A stretch of DNA of 64,000 nucleotides from contig NC_036445.1 in the NCBI RefSeq assembly GCF_002775205.1, forward strand, positions 30,133,453-30,197,452, given 5' to 3'. How positions within the stretch are numbered: position 1 is the first letter of the stretch; every line of letters starts with the position of its first letter. This document shows positions 36,499 to 49,400 of this stretch, piece by piece. This stretch comes from Xiphophorus maculatus (lineage: Eukaryota; Chordata; Actinopteri; Cyprinodontiformes; Poeciliidae). Below the pieces are notes generated by a model, which saw only the letters and a list, made by a program, of their open reading frames with translations, had not been told where the DNA came from and did no database searches. Position numbers and translations under genes: made by a program.

Positions 36499-37244
36499 CC
36501 AAAAGGTATGATCAACTCCCACACCTGCATCCAGATCATTACAATTGATGGAAGAACGTTTTCTCTCTGAAAATGGAGCCCGGATAAAAACTTTGCATTA
36601 TGAGGACGGGACGGGCGCGCTCGCTTTAGTCTCTGCGCCGTCCGCTGTCCGTCTAATAAATACTTCCCCCCATAACAGAGCAGCTGAGGAAAAGACCCAG
36701 CTGTTTCTGATGAGGCCTGTCCCGACACCAACAGCTGGATGTTGTGGCAGAAGCCTCACAGCAGAGGTAAAGTCGGCTCCGGCAAGACTCAAACGGGTTT
36801 TCACCGCAGCATCCAGAAGCGAAAAGGGAAACCGAGGAACTGTGTGACTGGGGGGAAATTAAAAAGCACGGTAATGCTGCACAAACATCGAAATCTGCAG
36901 GCAGGACGCGGATTTGGAGCTACGTTTAAAGTAAAGGTGACAGAATCCGGTGAGGCGTGATAAATTGTGTTGACTCAGCAGATGGAAACATGGCGGCTGG
37001 TTTCCAGCCTGTCTGACTGAAGGAACCTTCTGGAAGAGCTGGAGAGCTGTCATGAGTTCCTGAAAGAAGAGCAGTTAACGTTTGGCTCTAGCGTCCCGCT
37101 GCGGTTACAATAAGGGAAGGTCAAAGGTCATGGTTTTGTTTCTGCTGCGCCTCCTGTTGGCTAATGGATGAGCAGCACTCCGTTTCCAGACAAAACCTTC
37201 TGGAGAAGTTGATTGGTCTTGATCTGCTGCGTCTTTACTCCTGC

Positions 37245-37269
37245 TGTGTGTGTGTGTGTGTGTGTGTGT
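37245..37269. repeat. (TG)n microsatellite in stt3b 3' UTR
   Basis: About twelve TG units on the plus strand (CA in the stt3b mRNA), 58 bases past the stop codon. Confidence 0.8.
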
Positions 37270-37326
37270 TTCTGGGTGGAGGTCTCCTGTCCTGCTGTCG
37301 GTCTGGGTCTGCTGGTGGTCAGCTCC

Positions 37327-37407
37327 CTACAGAGACTTCTTGGTCATTTTCTTCCCCTTCTTCATGGACAGCTTGTTCCTGATGAAGCCCCGCTTCCTCT
37401 TGGCTGT
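37327..37407 (-). CDS. stt3b: stt3b last exon: basic tail
   Basis: Twenty-six codons and TAG. The tail [20 protein letters not shown] is strongly basic, as in other STT3B proteins. Acceptor GTGCAG at 37408-37413. Confidence 0.9.
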   Translation of the reverse strand, partial: TAKRKRGFIRNKLSMKKGKKMTKKSL

Positions 37408-40400
37408 CTGCACACAGGAAGAACAAAACAATAAATACACATCAGGGTGGAAATTATTCAGAAGTATTCAACCCTTTTCATTTTGTTTTTAGATTTAATC
37501 ATGATGCAACCATATATGTGCTGTATTTCAGTATGACATCATTTTGATCTGGATGGAAAATGATTCCTAGTTTTTACAAAAAAATAGTTTTTGTGGTGGT
37601 TTTATTTTGTTTAAGCCTTCCTGATTGGGCAGAGATTGTCAGAGTGTCAATATTTCCCAGATTTATTACATTTAGGTCTGGACATTGACTAGGACATTTT
37701 AACTGTAGCTGCAAAAGACCAAATCTTGCCAAGTGTTTTTATTCTAGTTTCTAGTGAAGATGTTGAAGTTCACTTGAAATAAGACAAAACTAACTTACAA
37801 GTAACTTTTCAGACAGATATGAGCTTGTTTTAACTCAATTTATTAATTACATGGGAAAAATATATTGTAATAAGTAAAATAATCTACCAGTGGAAGCATT
37901 ATATATTTAAAATCAATATTAAGAAATTATTTACTTAAAACAATCTCCTACTTCTTATTGTAAAGTTACTTATAGGTTTTGATTTATTTCAAGAGTACCA
38001 AGTTATTTGCAGTAGAAACTAAAGCTACTTGTTAATATTTGGTGTTTTGCTGTGATTGTCCTGATGGAAGGTGAATCTGTCACTGATGCTTATGAAATGC
38101 ATGTTAGCGTTAGCGTAGCCCTGACCCTTACCTTTTTGGAGGTGTACTTCTGCCTGAGGACGTCGGTGCTGCGCAGCTTGCCCTCCAGCCGGTCCCGGTT
38201 CTCCAGCCTCTTCACCTTGTATATCCGGACTAGCCAGTGCTCGGAGGTGAAGGCCTCCTCCAGGTGCTTCAGCTTTATGTCCTTGTTGCCGATCTCGGCG
38301 TTCCGGGTCCGGTCGAAGCCGGGAGGGGTCCGGAAGTCCAGCTTTATACCAGACGTGAACAGAAACAGAAAAACATAAAGGCGGTGTTCTGGTTTGATGA
38401 CACTGGTTGCTGTGGTAACCGCGGTGAAGCAGCCGGTACCTGCATCTCTCCGAAGCGGTAGTAGGACATCTTGTACATGAGGCAGTTGAGCAGCGTGGGT
38501 GAGCCGGCCTTGTCCACCCGGAACTCTCCCTGGGGGGTGAAGTAGTCGCTCTCCTGTGGTCAGAGCGGGGTCGGGTCAGAAAAGCGATAAAAAAAGTCTT
38601 GATACCTGCGGGGTCAGAGGTCAACTTACCCTGATGTCCTTTGGGTGCTCCCCCTCAGCAATGCGAACCATCCATAAGAACTTGTTGATGTCGTCCCCTG
38701 AGTAACCGATCACCCCGCCGAAGATGATCAGGACATAGTCCACGTCCAGAGACCTCATGATGTCATAGGCTGCCGACTCGTTGGACGACATTGCTTTGCC
38801 CACCTGCATCAGAGCACACACACCACACTGAGCACACACTCATTGTTCAGCCACAGGGCGAACACATCTTCCTCTTGGTGGAGGATGATGAAGACGGCAC
38901 ACTTCATTCTCAGAGCGTCCACCACGTTGAAACCAAACCGCCGTTCATTAACGGATGAAGGACCTTAAAGCAGATTTTATTCAACCCAATAATAATCTGA
39001 TAGTTTGATCTTGTAGGAATTTGTTATTTATTTTTCTTCCAAGAATCGTTCCAGAAGGTTCCAGCTGTGCGTAAGGAAGGATCTTCTGTAGCAGTCTGTG
39101 TTCCTTTGACTAATAATACGGTGTTCACTCCTTGCAAAGCTCCCCAAAAATGTTTAAATGGAGTCTGTTTGACAATGCTCTTAAGTATGTGATTATCCAT
39201 CCACACTTTTTCCTTCCACTTAATTTTCTGTTAATATGCTTAAATTCAACACAGCTTCTTCTTGTGGACATTTACTCAGTCAGTGTGTCCTACTGACTCA
39301 GAGAAGTTTAGAGGTTCAGGAAGCCTCAGCAGGTGTTTGGAATTCATTTGCTGATTTATGTGTGAAAACCATCAGTTTCCTAGTTATTCTATGAAGTATA
39401 TTCTAAATGTCTGAGACAAAGTTTGGGTTTTCATTCTCTGTAAACTATAATGATCAAAGTTTCAAGAAATAAAGGCTTGAAATGTTTCTATGAGAGTCTC
39501 CTTCAGACTAGCCAACAGCAATTAGCAAACACCTGGTGGAACTGAGCATCAGCTGAGCTACTTCTCAGTGAAACTGATAAAAACATTAAAGGGTTAATAG
39601 AAGAGCCGTGTTGTGAGGACGTCCTGGAGGCGGAGTTTCAGAAAATGCAGGAGCTTCTTAAAGAAACAGAGGCCCAGTTTCAAGGCGCTGAATAACAAAG
39701 TCAAATTTCTTTGAAGTAACGTGATATATAACAACTGAAGTTAACAGCCATTTAATTTTTATATAAAATGTGACCATGTGGCTGAAAACCACAAGATGCT
39801 GCTCCCTTAATTATACTTCTGTTAGAGGATTCACCATGTGGGGGATCTGTAGGGTTATTTATCATCATTTGGAGGGTCTTTAATGAAAAGCTGTGTGGAA
39901 GCAGAGGCGGCTCTCACCAGAGCGATGTGGCTGTTGTTCCAGGTGTTGTTGTCCACCAGAGTGGTCCGGTTGGCCATGCCTGCTATCTGGTAGCCGTAGT
40001 CCCACCATGACATCACTCTGGCGTGTTCGTCCGTGTTCTGCCTCAGCCAGTAGTACGCCTCCCGGAAGTCGTCCAGGATGTTCCGGGACCTGACCGGGAC
40101 AGACGGAAACATGTCATCCATGTGCTTGCTTTGATCCCCCCGCCAACGACCCCGGCTTGCGATTCGGCGTACCCGTCGTGGTTGTAGGACGCCAGCACCA
40201 CGCTGGGGCTGGAGTAGGCATTGCTGGTGACCCAGGTGCAGTGGACGGCGAACATCATGAGCAGCATGAGCATCAGCATGGTGACGATGGACTTAATGTT
40301 GGGGCCCAGGCCCTCCTCTGGCTTCTCCTGCTCAGACACGTGTTTCCTCACCTTGCCGGCCTGCAGGGGGTGCAGTCAGGACAGGTTAGTGGAGGTCCAG

Positions 40401-43400
40401 TAGGATTATTACACACATGCAGCAGAAAGCAGCTGGTTATCAATCACTTCAACTGTCATGTTGGATCAGATGTCATAAAAATCCTAAAATGGCTTTTTAG
40501 ATATTTTTTAGAGCTAACTGCTATATTAGCCATAGATTATTCAGACAAACATTTTTTACATTCTGCAGATTTTTCATTTAACCACTTTATGCCTTTTTTT
40601 TTTACAATATTAGAAATAGCAAAATGTGCTGAACAGAAGATGTTAGATTTTTTTTTGCATTATTTAACCAGATGAAGCTAAAACAGCTTCTTGAGGAGTT
40701 CTGGGCTCAACAGATTTATTTTCTAACTTTGCATTCACTTCAAAACAACAGCTAGCTGGCCAATCATGGGTAAGGCTGCACACCTCGGTCCCCCAGCGGC
40801 CCCTCACCTTATCATAGAGGTTTCCTGCGTTCTTCCTGTCGTCCTCGTCGCTGCTGTCCTCGGCGGGCGGACTCTGTCTCTTCATGTCGTCGCCCAGGTA
40901 ATGCTCGAAAACGCTGGAGAAGGCCACGGCCGACAGCATGCACACCACCGGGGTCAGAGTGAGCATCAGGCGCACCATGACGCCGGCGAAGTACACGGCA
41001 CTGATGGCGTACAGCGCCACTGGAGGCAGGAGGCAGACGAGGTTAGAGGCACTGAGCTATAGATGAAACCACAAGTTTACATACTCTTGAAAGATAATAA
41101 TTTTTAAAAAAGACAAAAACACTTTTTATTCCTTACTGTCTGAAGTTACATCAGACCAAACTTCTCTTGTTTCAGGTCAGTTAGAATTACTTCAATTATT
41201 ACTATTTGCTAAATGCCACAAAAAAAAGACAGAGAGAGATAGATAGCTAGAGAAAAAGACGGCGATAAGCCCCGCCTCCTGGCTCTGATTGGTTGTTTCC
41301 AATTAGCTCTGGGAGAAGACAGAGAAGCTCCATTTTTTCACAGATTATCTGTTCCATAACATACTGTCACAGGATGGTAATAGTTTCAACAAATCTTTAA
41401 AACAATGGGGGGTTTTCTAAAAGTTACAAACTGCAGCTTTCATGGATAGTTTTATAAATACACTCTGCCTTTACCGGTCCTCTAAGGTCATCCATAATCT
41501 TTATATGGCCCTTTATATGGCACAATTCCACAGGCAGTCACTGTGAAACGACAGAGCTCCCTCTCCTAACAGTTTGCTTGCAGTGATGGTAACTACATAA
41601 CAGCTTTCTACTGGAACCTACTTCACTTTCTGTCAGGAAACACCAACTTTGCTTAAAAATCGTCATAGTAGTTCTGATGATAACTCTGGCTGCCAGGTTC
41701 AGGACCTCTGCTGTAAACAGCATGTCGATGTTCTGACGTGAGCTTACCAAAGACGCGTTCATCATTAATGTTCCTGATGCAGAACCAGAGGCCAGCGGGG
41801 AACGTACAGACCAGGATGTGGAGGTCGAAGAAGAACGAGACCCAGGTGGTGGGCTGATGCTCCGACACTGAGGCTATGATAGGAATGTGGATCTTAGCGT
41901 AACTGTGAAGTAGAGACATCAGCAGCAGCCTTTAGATGCTCTTCTTCCACTTTATCTCCCCCCATGAATGTTATTCTACAGACAGGAATGTCTTGAATCG
42001 GCAGGGCTGAGGTCAGGACTGTGAGAACTCACCCGGTGTCCCACAGGGAGTAGAACCGGCCGCTCCATGGAGCAATGTACCCTGGAGGGGAAACACACAC
42101 AATGTTTGAGCTAAATGCTACACTCACAGACACACCAGCATGAACACACACTGCAGGGTGTGTGCCAGTGGTGTGACATCTATACAGTAGTTTATCTGCC
42201 TGCATGGGAAGACCCACCGCGCAGGTGAACATCAACATGTCTGACACTGCAGCATATGCAATGTGATCTACAGGCTGCATGTGTCACCATGGCAACCTAT
42301 TCCATGTTTTCTAAAGATAACATGGAATAAAGACGACGCCTCTGAGATTAGGGGTACACGATATATCAGCATTGATCAGATATAAGTAATTTTTTTAGAT
42401 ATCGGTATGGATCCAATATAAGTTGCTTTTTAACTTGTTGTATCAATCCCATATTAATCATTTAACATATCGGTATCGGTCCAATAAGTAAAACAAGGTT
42501 GCTAATAGCAACTAATGTTTATTACCCTCTTGTTGCGTTTGTGTTTCAGGAGGAAGCTGGTCATGTTCCACACTCTGAAACTACTTTAAAGTCTAGTTTA
42601 AAGTATACTGATACATGTGGTTGTGTTATATTAGTTGATCAACAAAAGGTCACTTAGAAACATTTTGGTTTGAGCACAAATTCTAATCTGTTCTAGCAGT
42701 AATCTGGTCCAAACTGGGCACTAAAAGTGTTTTATGCCAACACACTATCTGTGTGTTTCCTTCCTCACTGAGCTAAGTCTTTGCCACCTGCTGCATAATT
42801 AATACATGTGATACTTTATTTCTAAAACACATCATTTCTAGATCCCATAAATCAAATATTTGTACTACCAATGACAGGGTAGAGGGCTAAATAATAAGGA
42901 TGATTGTGTTTTATCTGAACAGAAATAGCTGCTAATTCTTTGAGCAAACTGCTTCAGTGCTGTAGCACCTGTGCAGTTATGGTTCTGATTAGCAGCTTGT
43001 CATAACTAGATGATTTGTGCAGAAACAGTAAAAACAGCATACATTTTTAAACACAGATTAGATTTTAGATTCGATTTAGCAAGAACAGGTCGTAAAAGTG
43101 TGTGGGGGGAAAACAAAGTATCATATTTGTGTTGTATATTTGTAAATGGCTGCCCTTCTCTCCAAGGGGTTTATTATTTTGTTTATGTCATTAGCATAAA
43201 TGTGTTAAGAATGAGAACAGGCTCCGTGTGGAACAAAAAGTATTTTAACAGCATTTTGCCAGCTAAGAAGAGAAGCGGCCGGCAGAGTGTTCACCTCGTT
43301 TTGTCGTTCCTGAGCTGTTAGAACTGAGTGATTTGGCTGTAGTGAGCTTGTTGTTGTGCCTGAGTTACCAGCTGAAAAAGCAGACCCATTATCACTGACA

Positions 43401-46400
43401 GGGTAAAAGCCCCATCATGGTAATTGCTATCAAAACAACCTTTGCTCGCTAATTCCAGAGTTGTTCCCTCGCAGCACGACTCTGCGGCATGAACAGGAAT
43501 GGACTAAAGCGCTCTTCAGCTCCGCATTAGCTTTTGCCAGACAATTAGCTTCATCATCCAAACTAAATACAACGGCAGCCGTTTAATCTCAGGTTTTCAG
43601 GGTGATCTCATAGAACCCCTTTAACAAAACACTGGATTAAAGTGCCTGTTAGCCATCTCCATGAGGCAGGGCAGGTAGAAGTCATTACGCCTCTGTTACG
43701 CCAGTGATTTGTCAAACGAGCTCGAGGTTGACCATCGACGGACGAGTTAGCTTAGCGGGTCGAGGGGGTGATGGTTTGTGCAACCAGCCAGCAACAGGAT
43801 ATATAGGCACACATCTACAGTAATGAACACGTTGAGAAAGTTCCATACTTTTTGTCAGTCGATTCAGAAAGTGAAACTCATATCTGGCGCCCCAAACCGT
43901 CCCTGACAGTGGAAACCTCACTCTGGACTTAGACTAACATAGACTCTGGTCCTCCAGACTCTGGGACATTAATATTTGAAATTAAATGAAACCCTTCATC
44001 TGAAGAGAGGACTTTGGACCACTAAGCAACCATCCAGTTCATTTTCTCTTTAGCTCAGGTAAGAGGCTTCAGGCGTTCTCTCTGGTTTGACACCAAGAAC
44101 AGAACATTTGTAGCCCATGTATGGGATTCATCTGAACCTAGCAGGTATTTAATCCTCAGTCCATTCCTTGTGAAGATCCCCAAAATTTGTGAATGGATTC
44201 TGCTCATCAGTCCTGTCAAGGCTGCAATTCTCCCTGTCCTGGTGCAGATTTACACTTTTTCCTTCCTTGCTATGACTGTGCTTGGATGCAGTATTCTGAA
44301 CAACCAGCTTCTTCAGAAGCTACAAAAGCTTTTGTGGCTTCTTCTCCTTATGTAGGATGTCAATAACTTTTTTCACCATTTAGAGGCTTTGGAAACCTCT
44401 GCAGGCATTTTCACTAAGTCAAAGTTCAGTTTGTTTGAGAAGGTGCGAATGCATAATCAAACTCTGATGCAGACCAAAAAAAAAATACAAATCTAACTCT
44501 GGTCCATCTACAACCTTACGTCTCAATTCGGTTGACGTAAACTCTGGTGCGGTGAATCATCTTGAATGCCAAGCTGACTGGATACCACTCCAAAAGGAAG
44601 AAGTGGACAATAGCTCAGGGCATTCTGGGTAAATGCAACCAAAACAAATGCGTGAGTCTAGCACTAGAGGGAGAAATGGTTCATGGTCTTTTACAAAACC
44701 AAATCCTACAACCACTAAAGTCTGATGCCACTCCATTATTTTTACGTTCTGTGAAAAAGAAAGTTGTGCTCATGTCTTTATCAGAGGTTTTCATGTCATT
44801 TCCTTCAGTGGTTCTTGGTGAAGTGTGAAAGAGAACCAAAGCAGCTAAAAATAGAACAAATGTTGCAATTTTGGTCTGCACTCGAAGCGAATCTACTGGC
44901 CTATCAGGTGTGTAAACAGCCTTACTTATTGGGACTCCATGATTCTAACTTTTTCACAATACTCTAATTTTCGGAGACACTGAATTTTCATTATTTGTAA
45001 GCGATAATCAAAATGACAAGAAATAAAGGCGTGAAATATTTCACTATATGCAAAGAATGTGCATAAAATGAGTTTCACTTTCTAAAATGAGTGATAAAAA
45101 TGTATGAATCTTTTTTCTGACATTCTAATTTTTTGAGACATTCCTGAACATGCATAAACAAGACCCAGAAGGCATGATTAAGGTGAGGTATGTTATGAAA
45201 ATCTTAAGCATAGTTTCTCCACCATTATTCTTCTTGAAAATCTTGTGATCTATGAATGGTCAGAGGGATTCCAGAGAAGTCTTATTTCTGTTGGATTACA
45301 ACAGAAATATTTAGTGAAAGAGTCTAAAGCTGTGAATCTTTAGCTACAAAGCACCAGCAGTAAAATATTTATCCAGATTTTGTTTCTAGTGCAAAGCAAA
45401 AATATCTATTTTTTTTAAAGCCCCACCTACCTGTGTATGTTAGGTAGATGACAGAAAGGAAAACCACCCCAGCAGCCAGAGAAACTCCCAGGAAGAAGAG
45501 TGTCTGGAACTCCTGCTTGGTCAGTCGGTCCTTCAGATACTGCAGGAAGGCGTAGACCTGCAGCAGAACAAACACGCCTACAGGCAAAAGGAGCAAAACA
45601 TTAGGAACGCTGCAATATTCCATCCAACAAAATGACAAATGAGGACTCAATCTGAACATACTGTAGTTATGTTATTACAAGATTCAAACTGTGATGTAAT
45701 CTTCATTTAAAGTTCTAAAAGACTTTTATAAAACTATAATCTGACATGTGACACTAGGATTAACATTCATCAGCAGGGAAAGTTGTTTAAATACAACTTC
45801 CTCCGTCACTCGCTCTGATTGGTCATGTACCTGCTGCTGCCATGTGTTCGCTTGTTCTGATTGGCTGAAAGCCCACGAAGGGGATCTGCATAGACAGGAT
45901 CAGGCCCAAGATGTAGAAGGTGCTGTATGCTGCAGAGACAAGCAGGTTAATGATTAAACCACCAGCACAGATACACCTATAGTAAATCAATAAATAAATA
46001 CACCCTGTATTGACTTTAGGTTTTATATGAGTTGGCCACTCTCCGGTTCTAAAAATGATTTCAATATACCTGAGGTGAATAGAAAGAAATGACTGGGGAA
46101 AAACAGTCAAAGTGGAAAAGCTGGGTGTGGTCCAATATGGCGGCTTTCATAGGATATTACACAAAAAAGGTAGCTAGGCGCGGCTGATCAAGCACACCTG
46201 GCTGACTGATCTTCATCCCACACTGGAGATTGTCCTGGTAAATTATGTTAATAAAAGCTGTTGCCCCGGAGCAAACAGAAAGTACAGATTTAAAGAGAAA
46301 TGACAAAAGCAAATGAAATGGATAAGCAGTGCTTGCCAACGACAGACATGTTCCTATTGAATATTATAACTGTCTTCAGTCAGAGGCCACTTCAGATTTG

Positions 46401-49400
46401 CTGCAAAACTGACTGCTACCAGAAAGGCTTGCACCATCCACAGCAACTCTTTGAAGATGCATGCATGACAAGTTATGATATTTAATTTCCCTTTTGGATA
46501 ATAAAGGATTTTTCTGATTATGAAATTGAGTAAAATCATATTTCTATTTTTTCTGTACTCAATGAAAATCTAATTCAATTGATTTCCGGAGCATCTAGAG
46601 CTCTACACTGAGTTCATCCAGGAAACATTCTGGATGAACAGAAGGGCGTAGAGGAAACATTCTCCTGAATACTCACCCTTTCAGTACTTTCTCTGCTAGT
46701 GGAGTTGCTAAGCATGCAAAGCTAACCCAACAAACATTCAGTTTATGCTTTTAATACAAACAGATAGGATGATTTTTGCAGAGCTTGTCTCTCTGCTGCT
46801 TCTCACCTATGTAGACTCTCTTACTGAAGCGCTGCATTAGCAGGAGGACAAACACGTGAAGAGGAATCAGGTTGATGATGAACACGTATCCGCCCCAGGC
46901 TGACACCTGCCACACACAGCACAACATATTTACTTCATTCAGAGCATCGCCTGAGATGTCAATGACAAACTGCTTGTTCTCACATATCACCAATAGATTA
47001 AAAGCATTCGTTTATGAAGAGAAAAGAGCCAAAAAAAAAGAACAACCAGTGAAAAGGTAACAACCTCTATGTTAAATAATGAATTAGCTGCGATTAAGCG
47101 CAATTTAGAAATCTGAGTTCAACTTTACTTTTCACATCCAGGCCTGATTACTGCCAGACTCATCAGATCTGTATTGTCATCAAACAAATTTAGAGTAGAT
47201 TTTTATTTTGCCCTGTCCTTTTATTGCAGTTGGTTGGGTGGGCAATGTGTTGTGCCATGTCTTTCTACCTTTACTGCACAGAAGAATGCATCTTTGTGCC
47301 ATACCTCTTCTTGCCACAAGAGGCATCACAAAAACAACTATTTAGAAAAATTTGCCTCTCAACAAAAAAGTTTTCTATTAAAGCTTTTATTTTTTTCACT
47401 GGTTATCTGACTCACATTATACTGTGAGGTCATAGTGGAAGTTGTAATAAATATTTACATATTGCAGATTCAACTTAATCATCCTAAAAAAAAAAAAAGA
47501 GAGAGAGACTTTCCATGCTTGGGATTCAGGGCTTCACAGACTGTGAGAAATATGATGACACTGACTTTTTGTAGGGGGAAAGATGAGCCAGAGTGACTGT
47601 TCTGGAGTGTCAATATGACTGGCTCACACTTTCATTCAAGGTTTGTGGTTTGAAGCTCATATTCAACAACTCTCAGAATCACTTTGGGGATTTCTGGTGA
47701 TTTAAAAAAGCACAAGTGACACTTTGATCCACTCCCTAACGCGGCCATCCCTTCCTGCCTGGTCCTGATCAGCATCATGAGTCATGTCAAGTGAACGGTG
47801 TGGAACTGAACTCTAATTTGCAATTTTATATTGAATCAGACTGAAAAAAAATGGATTACATTCAAGAAGTACATATTTGAATATGAACTGACCCTTTTTT
47901 CCTTGTATTAACAAGATCCTTGGTTATTAATACTTTAATGAGGCAGTGTAAATGTTTTCTTGTGATTAAAGACAGAAACAGAAAATCTGAGTACTGTGAT
48001 CACAACAGAAGTGACCAATAACTCATTTACGGTCATGAAACAAACAAAAAATAAATAAAACTATAAGAAGCATTTGTGTGCGAGTCCTCACCATGTAGAA
48101 GTACGACAGGCAACAGCCAATGGCCCAGAAGACAGATCCAGTTTTGACTGACTTTACCTGCAGTGCACAAATGAGAGCATTAACACACACACACCTACAT
48201 GAAAAGCTTCCATTAGCCTGAGCTACTCCATACTTTAGGACTTTGTTCTGTTGCAGCATGTCCAACTGTTGAATTATTCATCATGTTTCTCCTTTTTTTA
48301 ATGACTGATACAAAGTTAGGCGCCGTGTCTTGCACATTTTCCCCCTGCAGTGGCTAATGAGGCCATAACAGGGTTAACGAGGCCTGACTAAGTGACTCAG
48401 GTTAGAGCTGCTGCTGCAATGATGGAGGAGGTGAGGTTAAAAAAGTACAGAAAGAGTCAATGAGGAAGGTGAAAAGACTAATAGAGTCAACTTCATCATA
48501 GTCAACATGGAACAATGGAATCCTGTTTTTACTCCATTTTAGCCCAATTTAATTGGAACTGAACAGATTGGAAATGGAAATGTGCCAATTCCAGCTTCCT
48601 GGAAGACGATGCCAAGAGGAAATGTAATTTAAGTTGGGTTATAAAACACTTCTAAGTGGAGTTTCAAGTCATAATAATCGACATTGCTAGAAATTGCTTG
48701 GGCGTACCCAGAGGTAGTAAGTGAACTGCAGGGCAAAGATGGCGATGCCCTCGTTGTCGAAGGAGCCGGCCACGGAGCGGGAGATGTAGCCTGGGACGAT
48801 GGCGATGAAGCAGGCCGCCAGTAGCCCCGCCCCCTGGTTCCACAGCTCCCTCGTCAAGAGGAAGGTGGAGATGGAGGTCAGGCCGCTGAACACGGGCGCC
48901 AGGAAAACGCATACATCCCGGATGTGGACGGTGAGATGGAGCAGGTTCAACACGTAGTGGATGAGGCCCGCCGTCACCATGAGGCCCGGGTACACCTGGG
49001 AGCAGACGGGCGGCAAACCACTCCAGTTAAAGAACAAAAAAACAAACACTTCAATGAAAAAGTCACCTACACAACTCGGGGTACAGTTTAGCGTAAAAGG
49101 TCCACCACTTGTTTTCACACAAACGATGACAGGTACTTATGGTAGTTTAATTACATCATTGTGCAATCTTCAGAAAGACACCAGTAGTTTAACCTGAACA
49201 TTTAGTCCTGAAAGTTTAAGTCAAAGTTAGAGTGATTTGTACAGATCATATTTATGAGACTGTAATGATACGGATGAATCAGGTTAAAAAGCACTGGGAC
49301 AATAATACACTGCACTCATCCTGGTTGTTTCAGTTCTAACTGATATATAAGACCTAATAATCTAATATTAGTCTTATTTACTATTAGATTTCATTTTATT

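Noticed and set aside
38025-38624. 199-codon minus-strand open frame
   Set aside because: It covers stt3b exons 14 and 15 in the wrong frame. The correct frame gives the conserved STT3B C-terminal domain.
40157-40675. 172-codon plus-strand open frame
   Set aside because: Antisense shadow of stt3b exon 11 and the adjoining intron.
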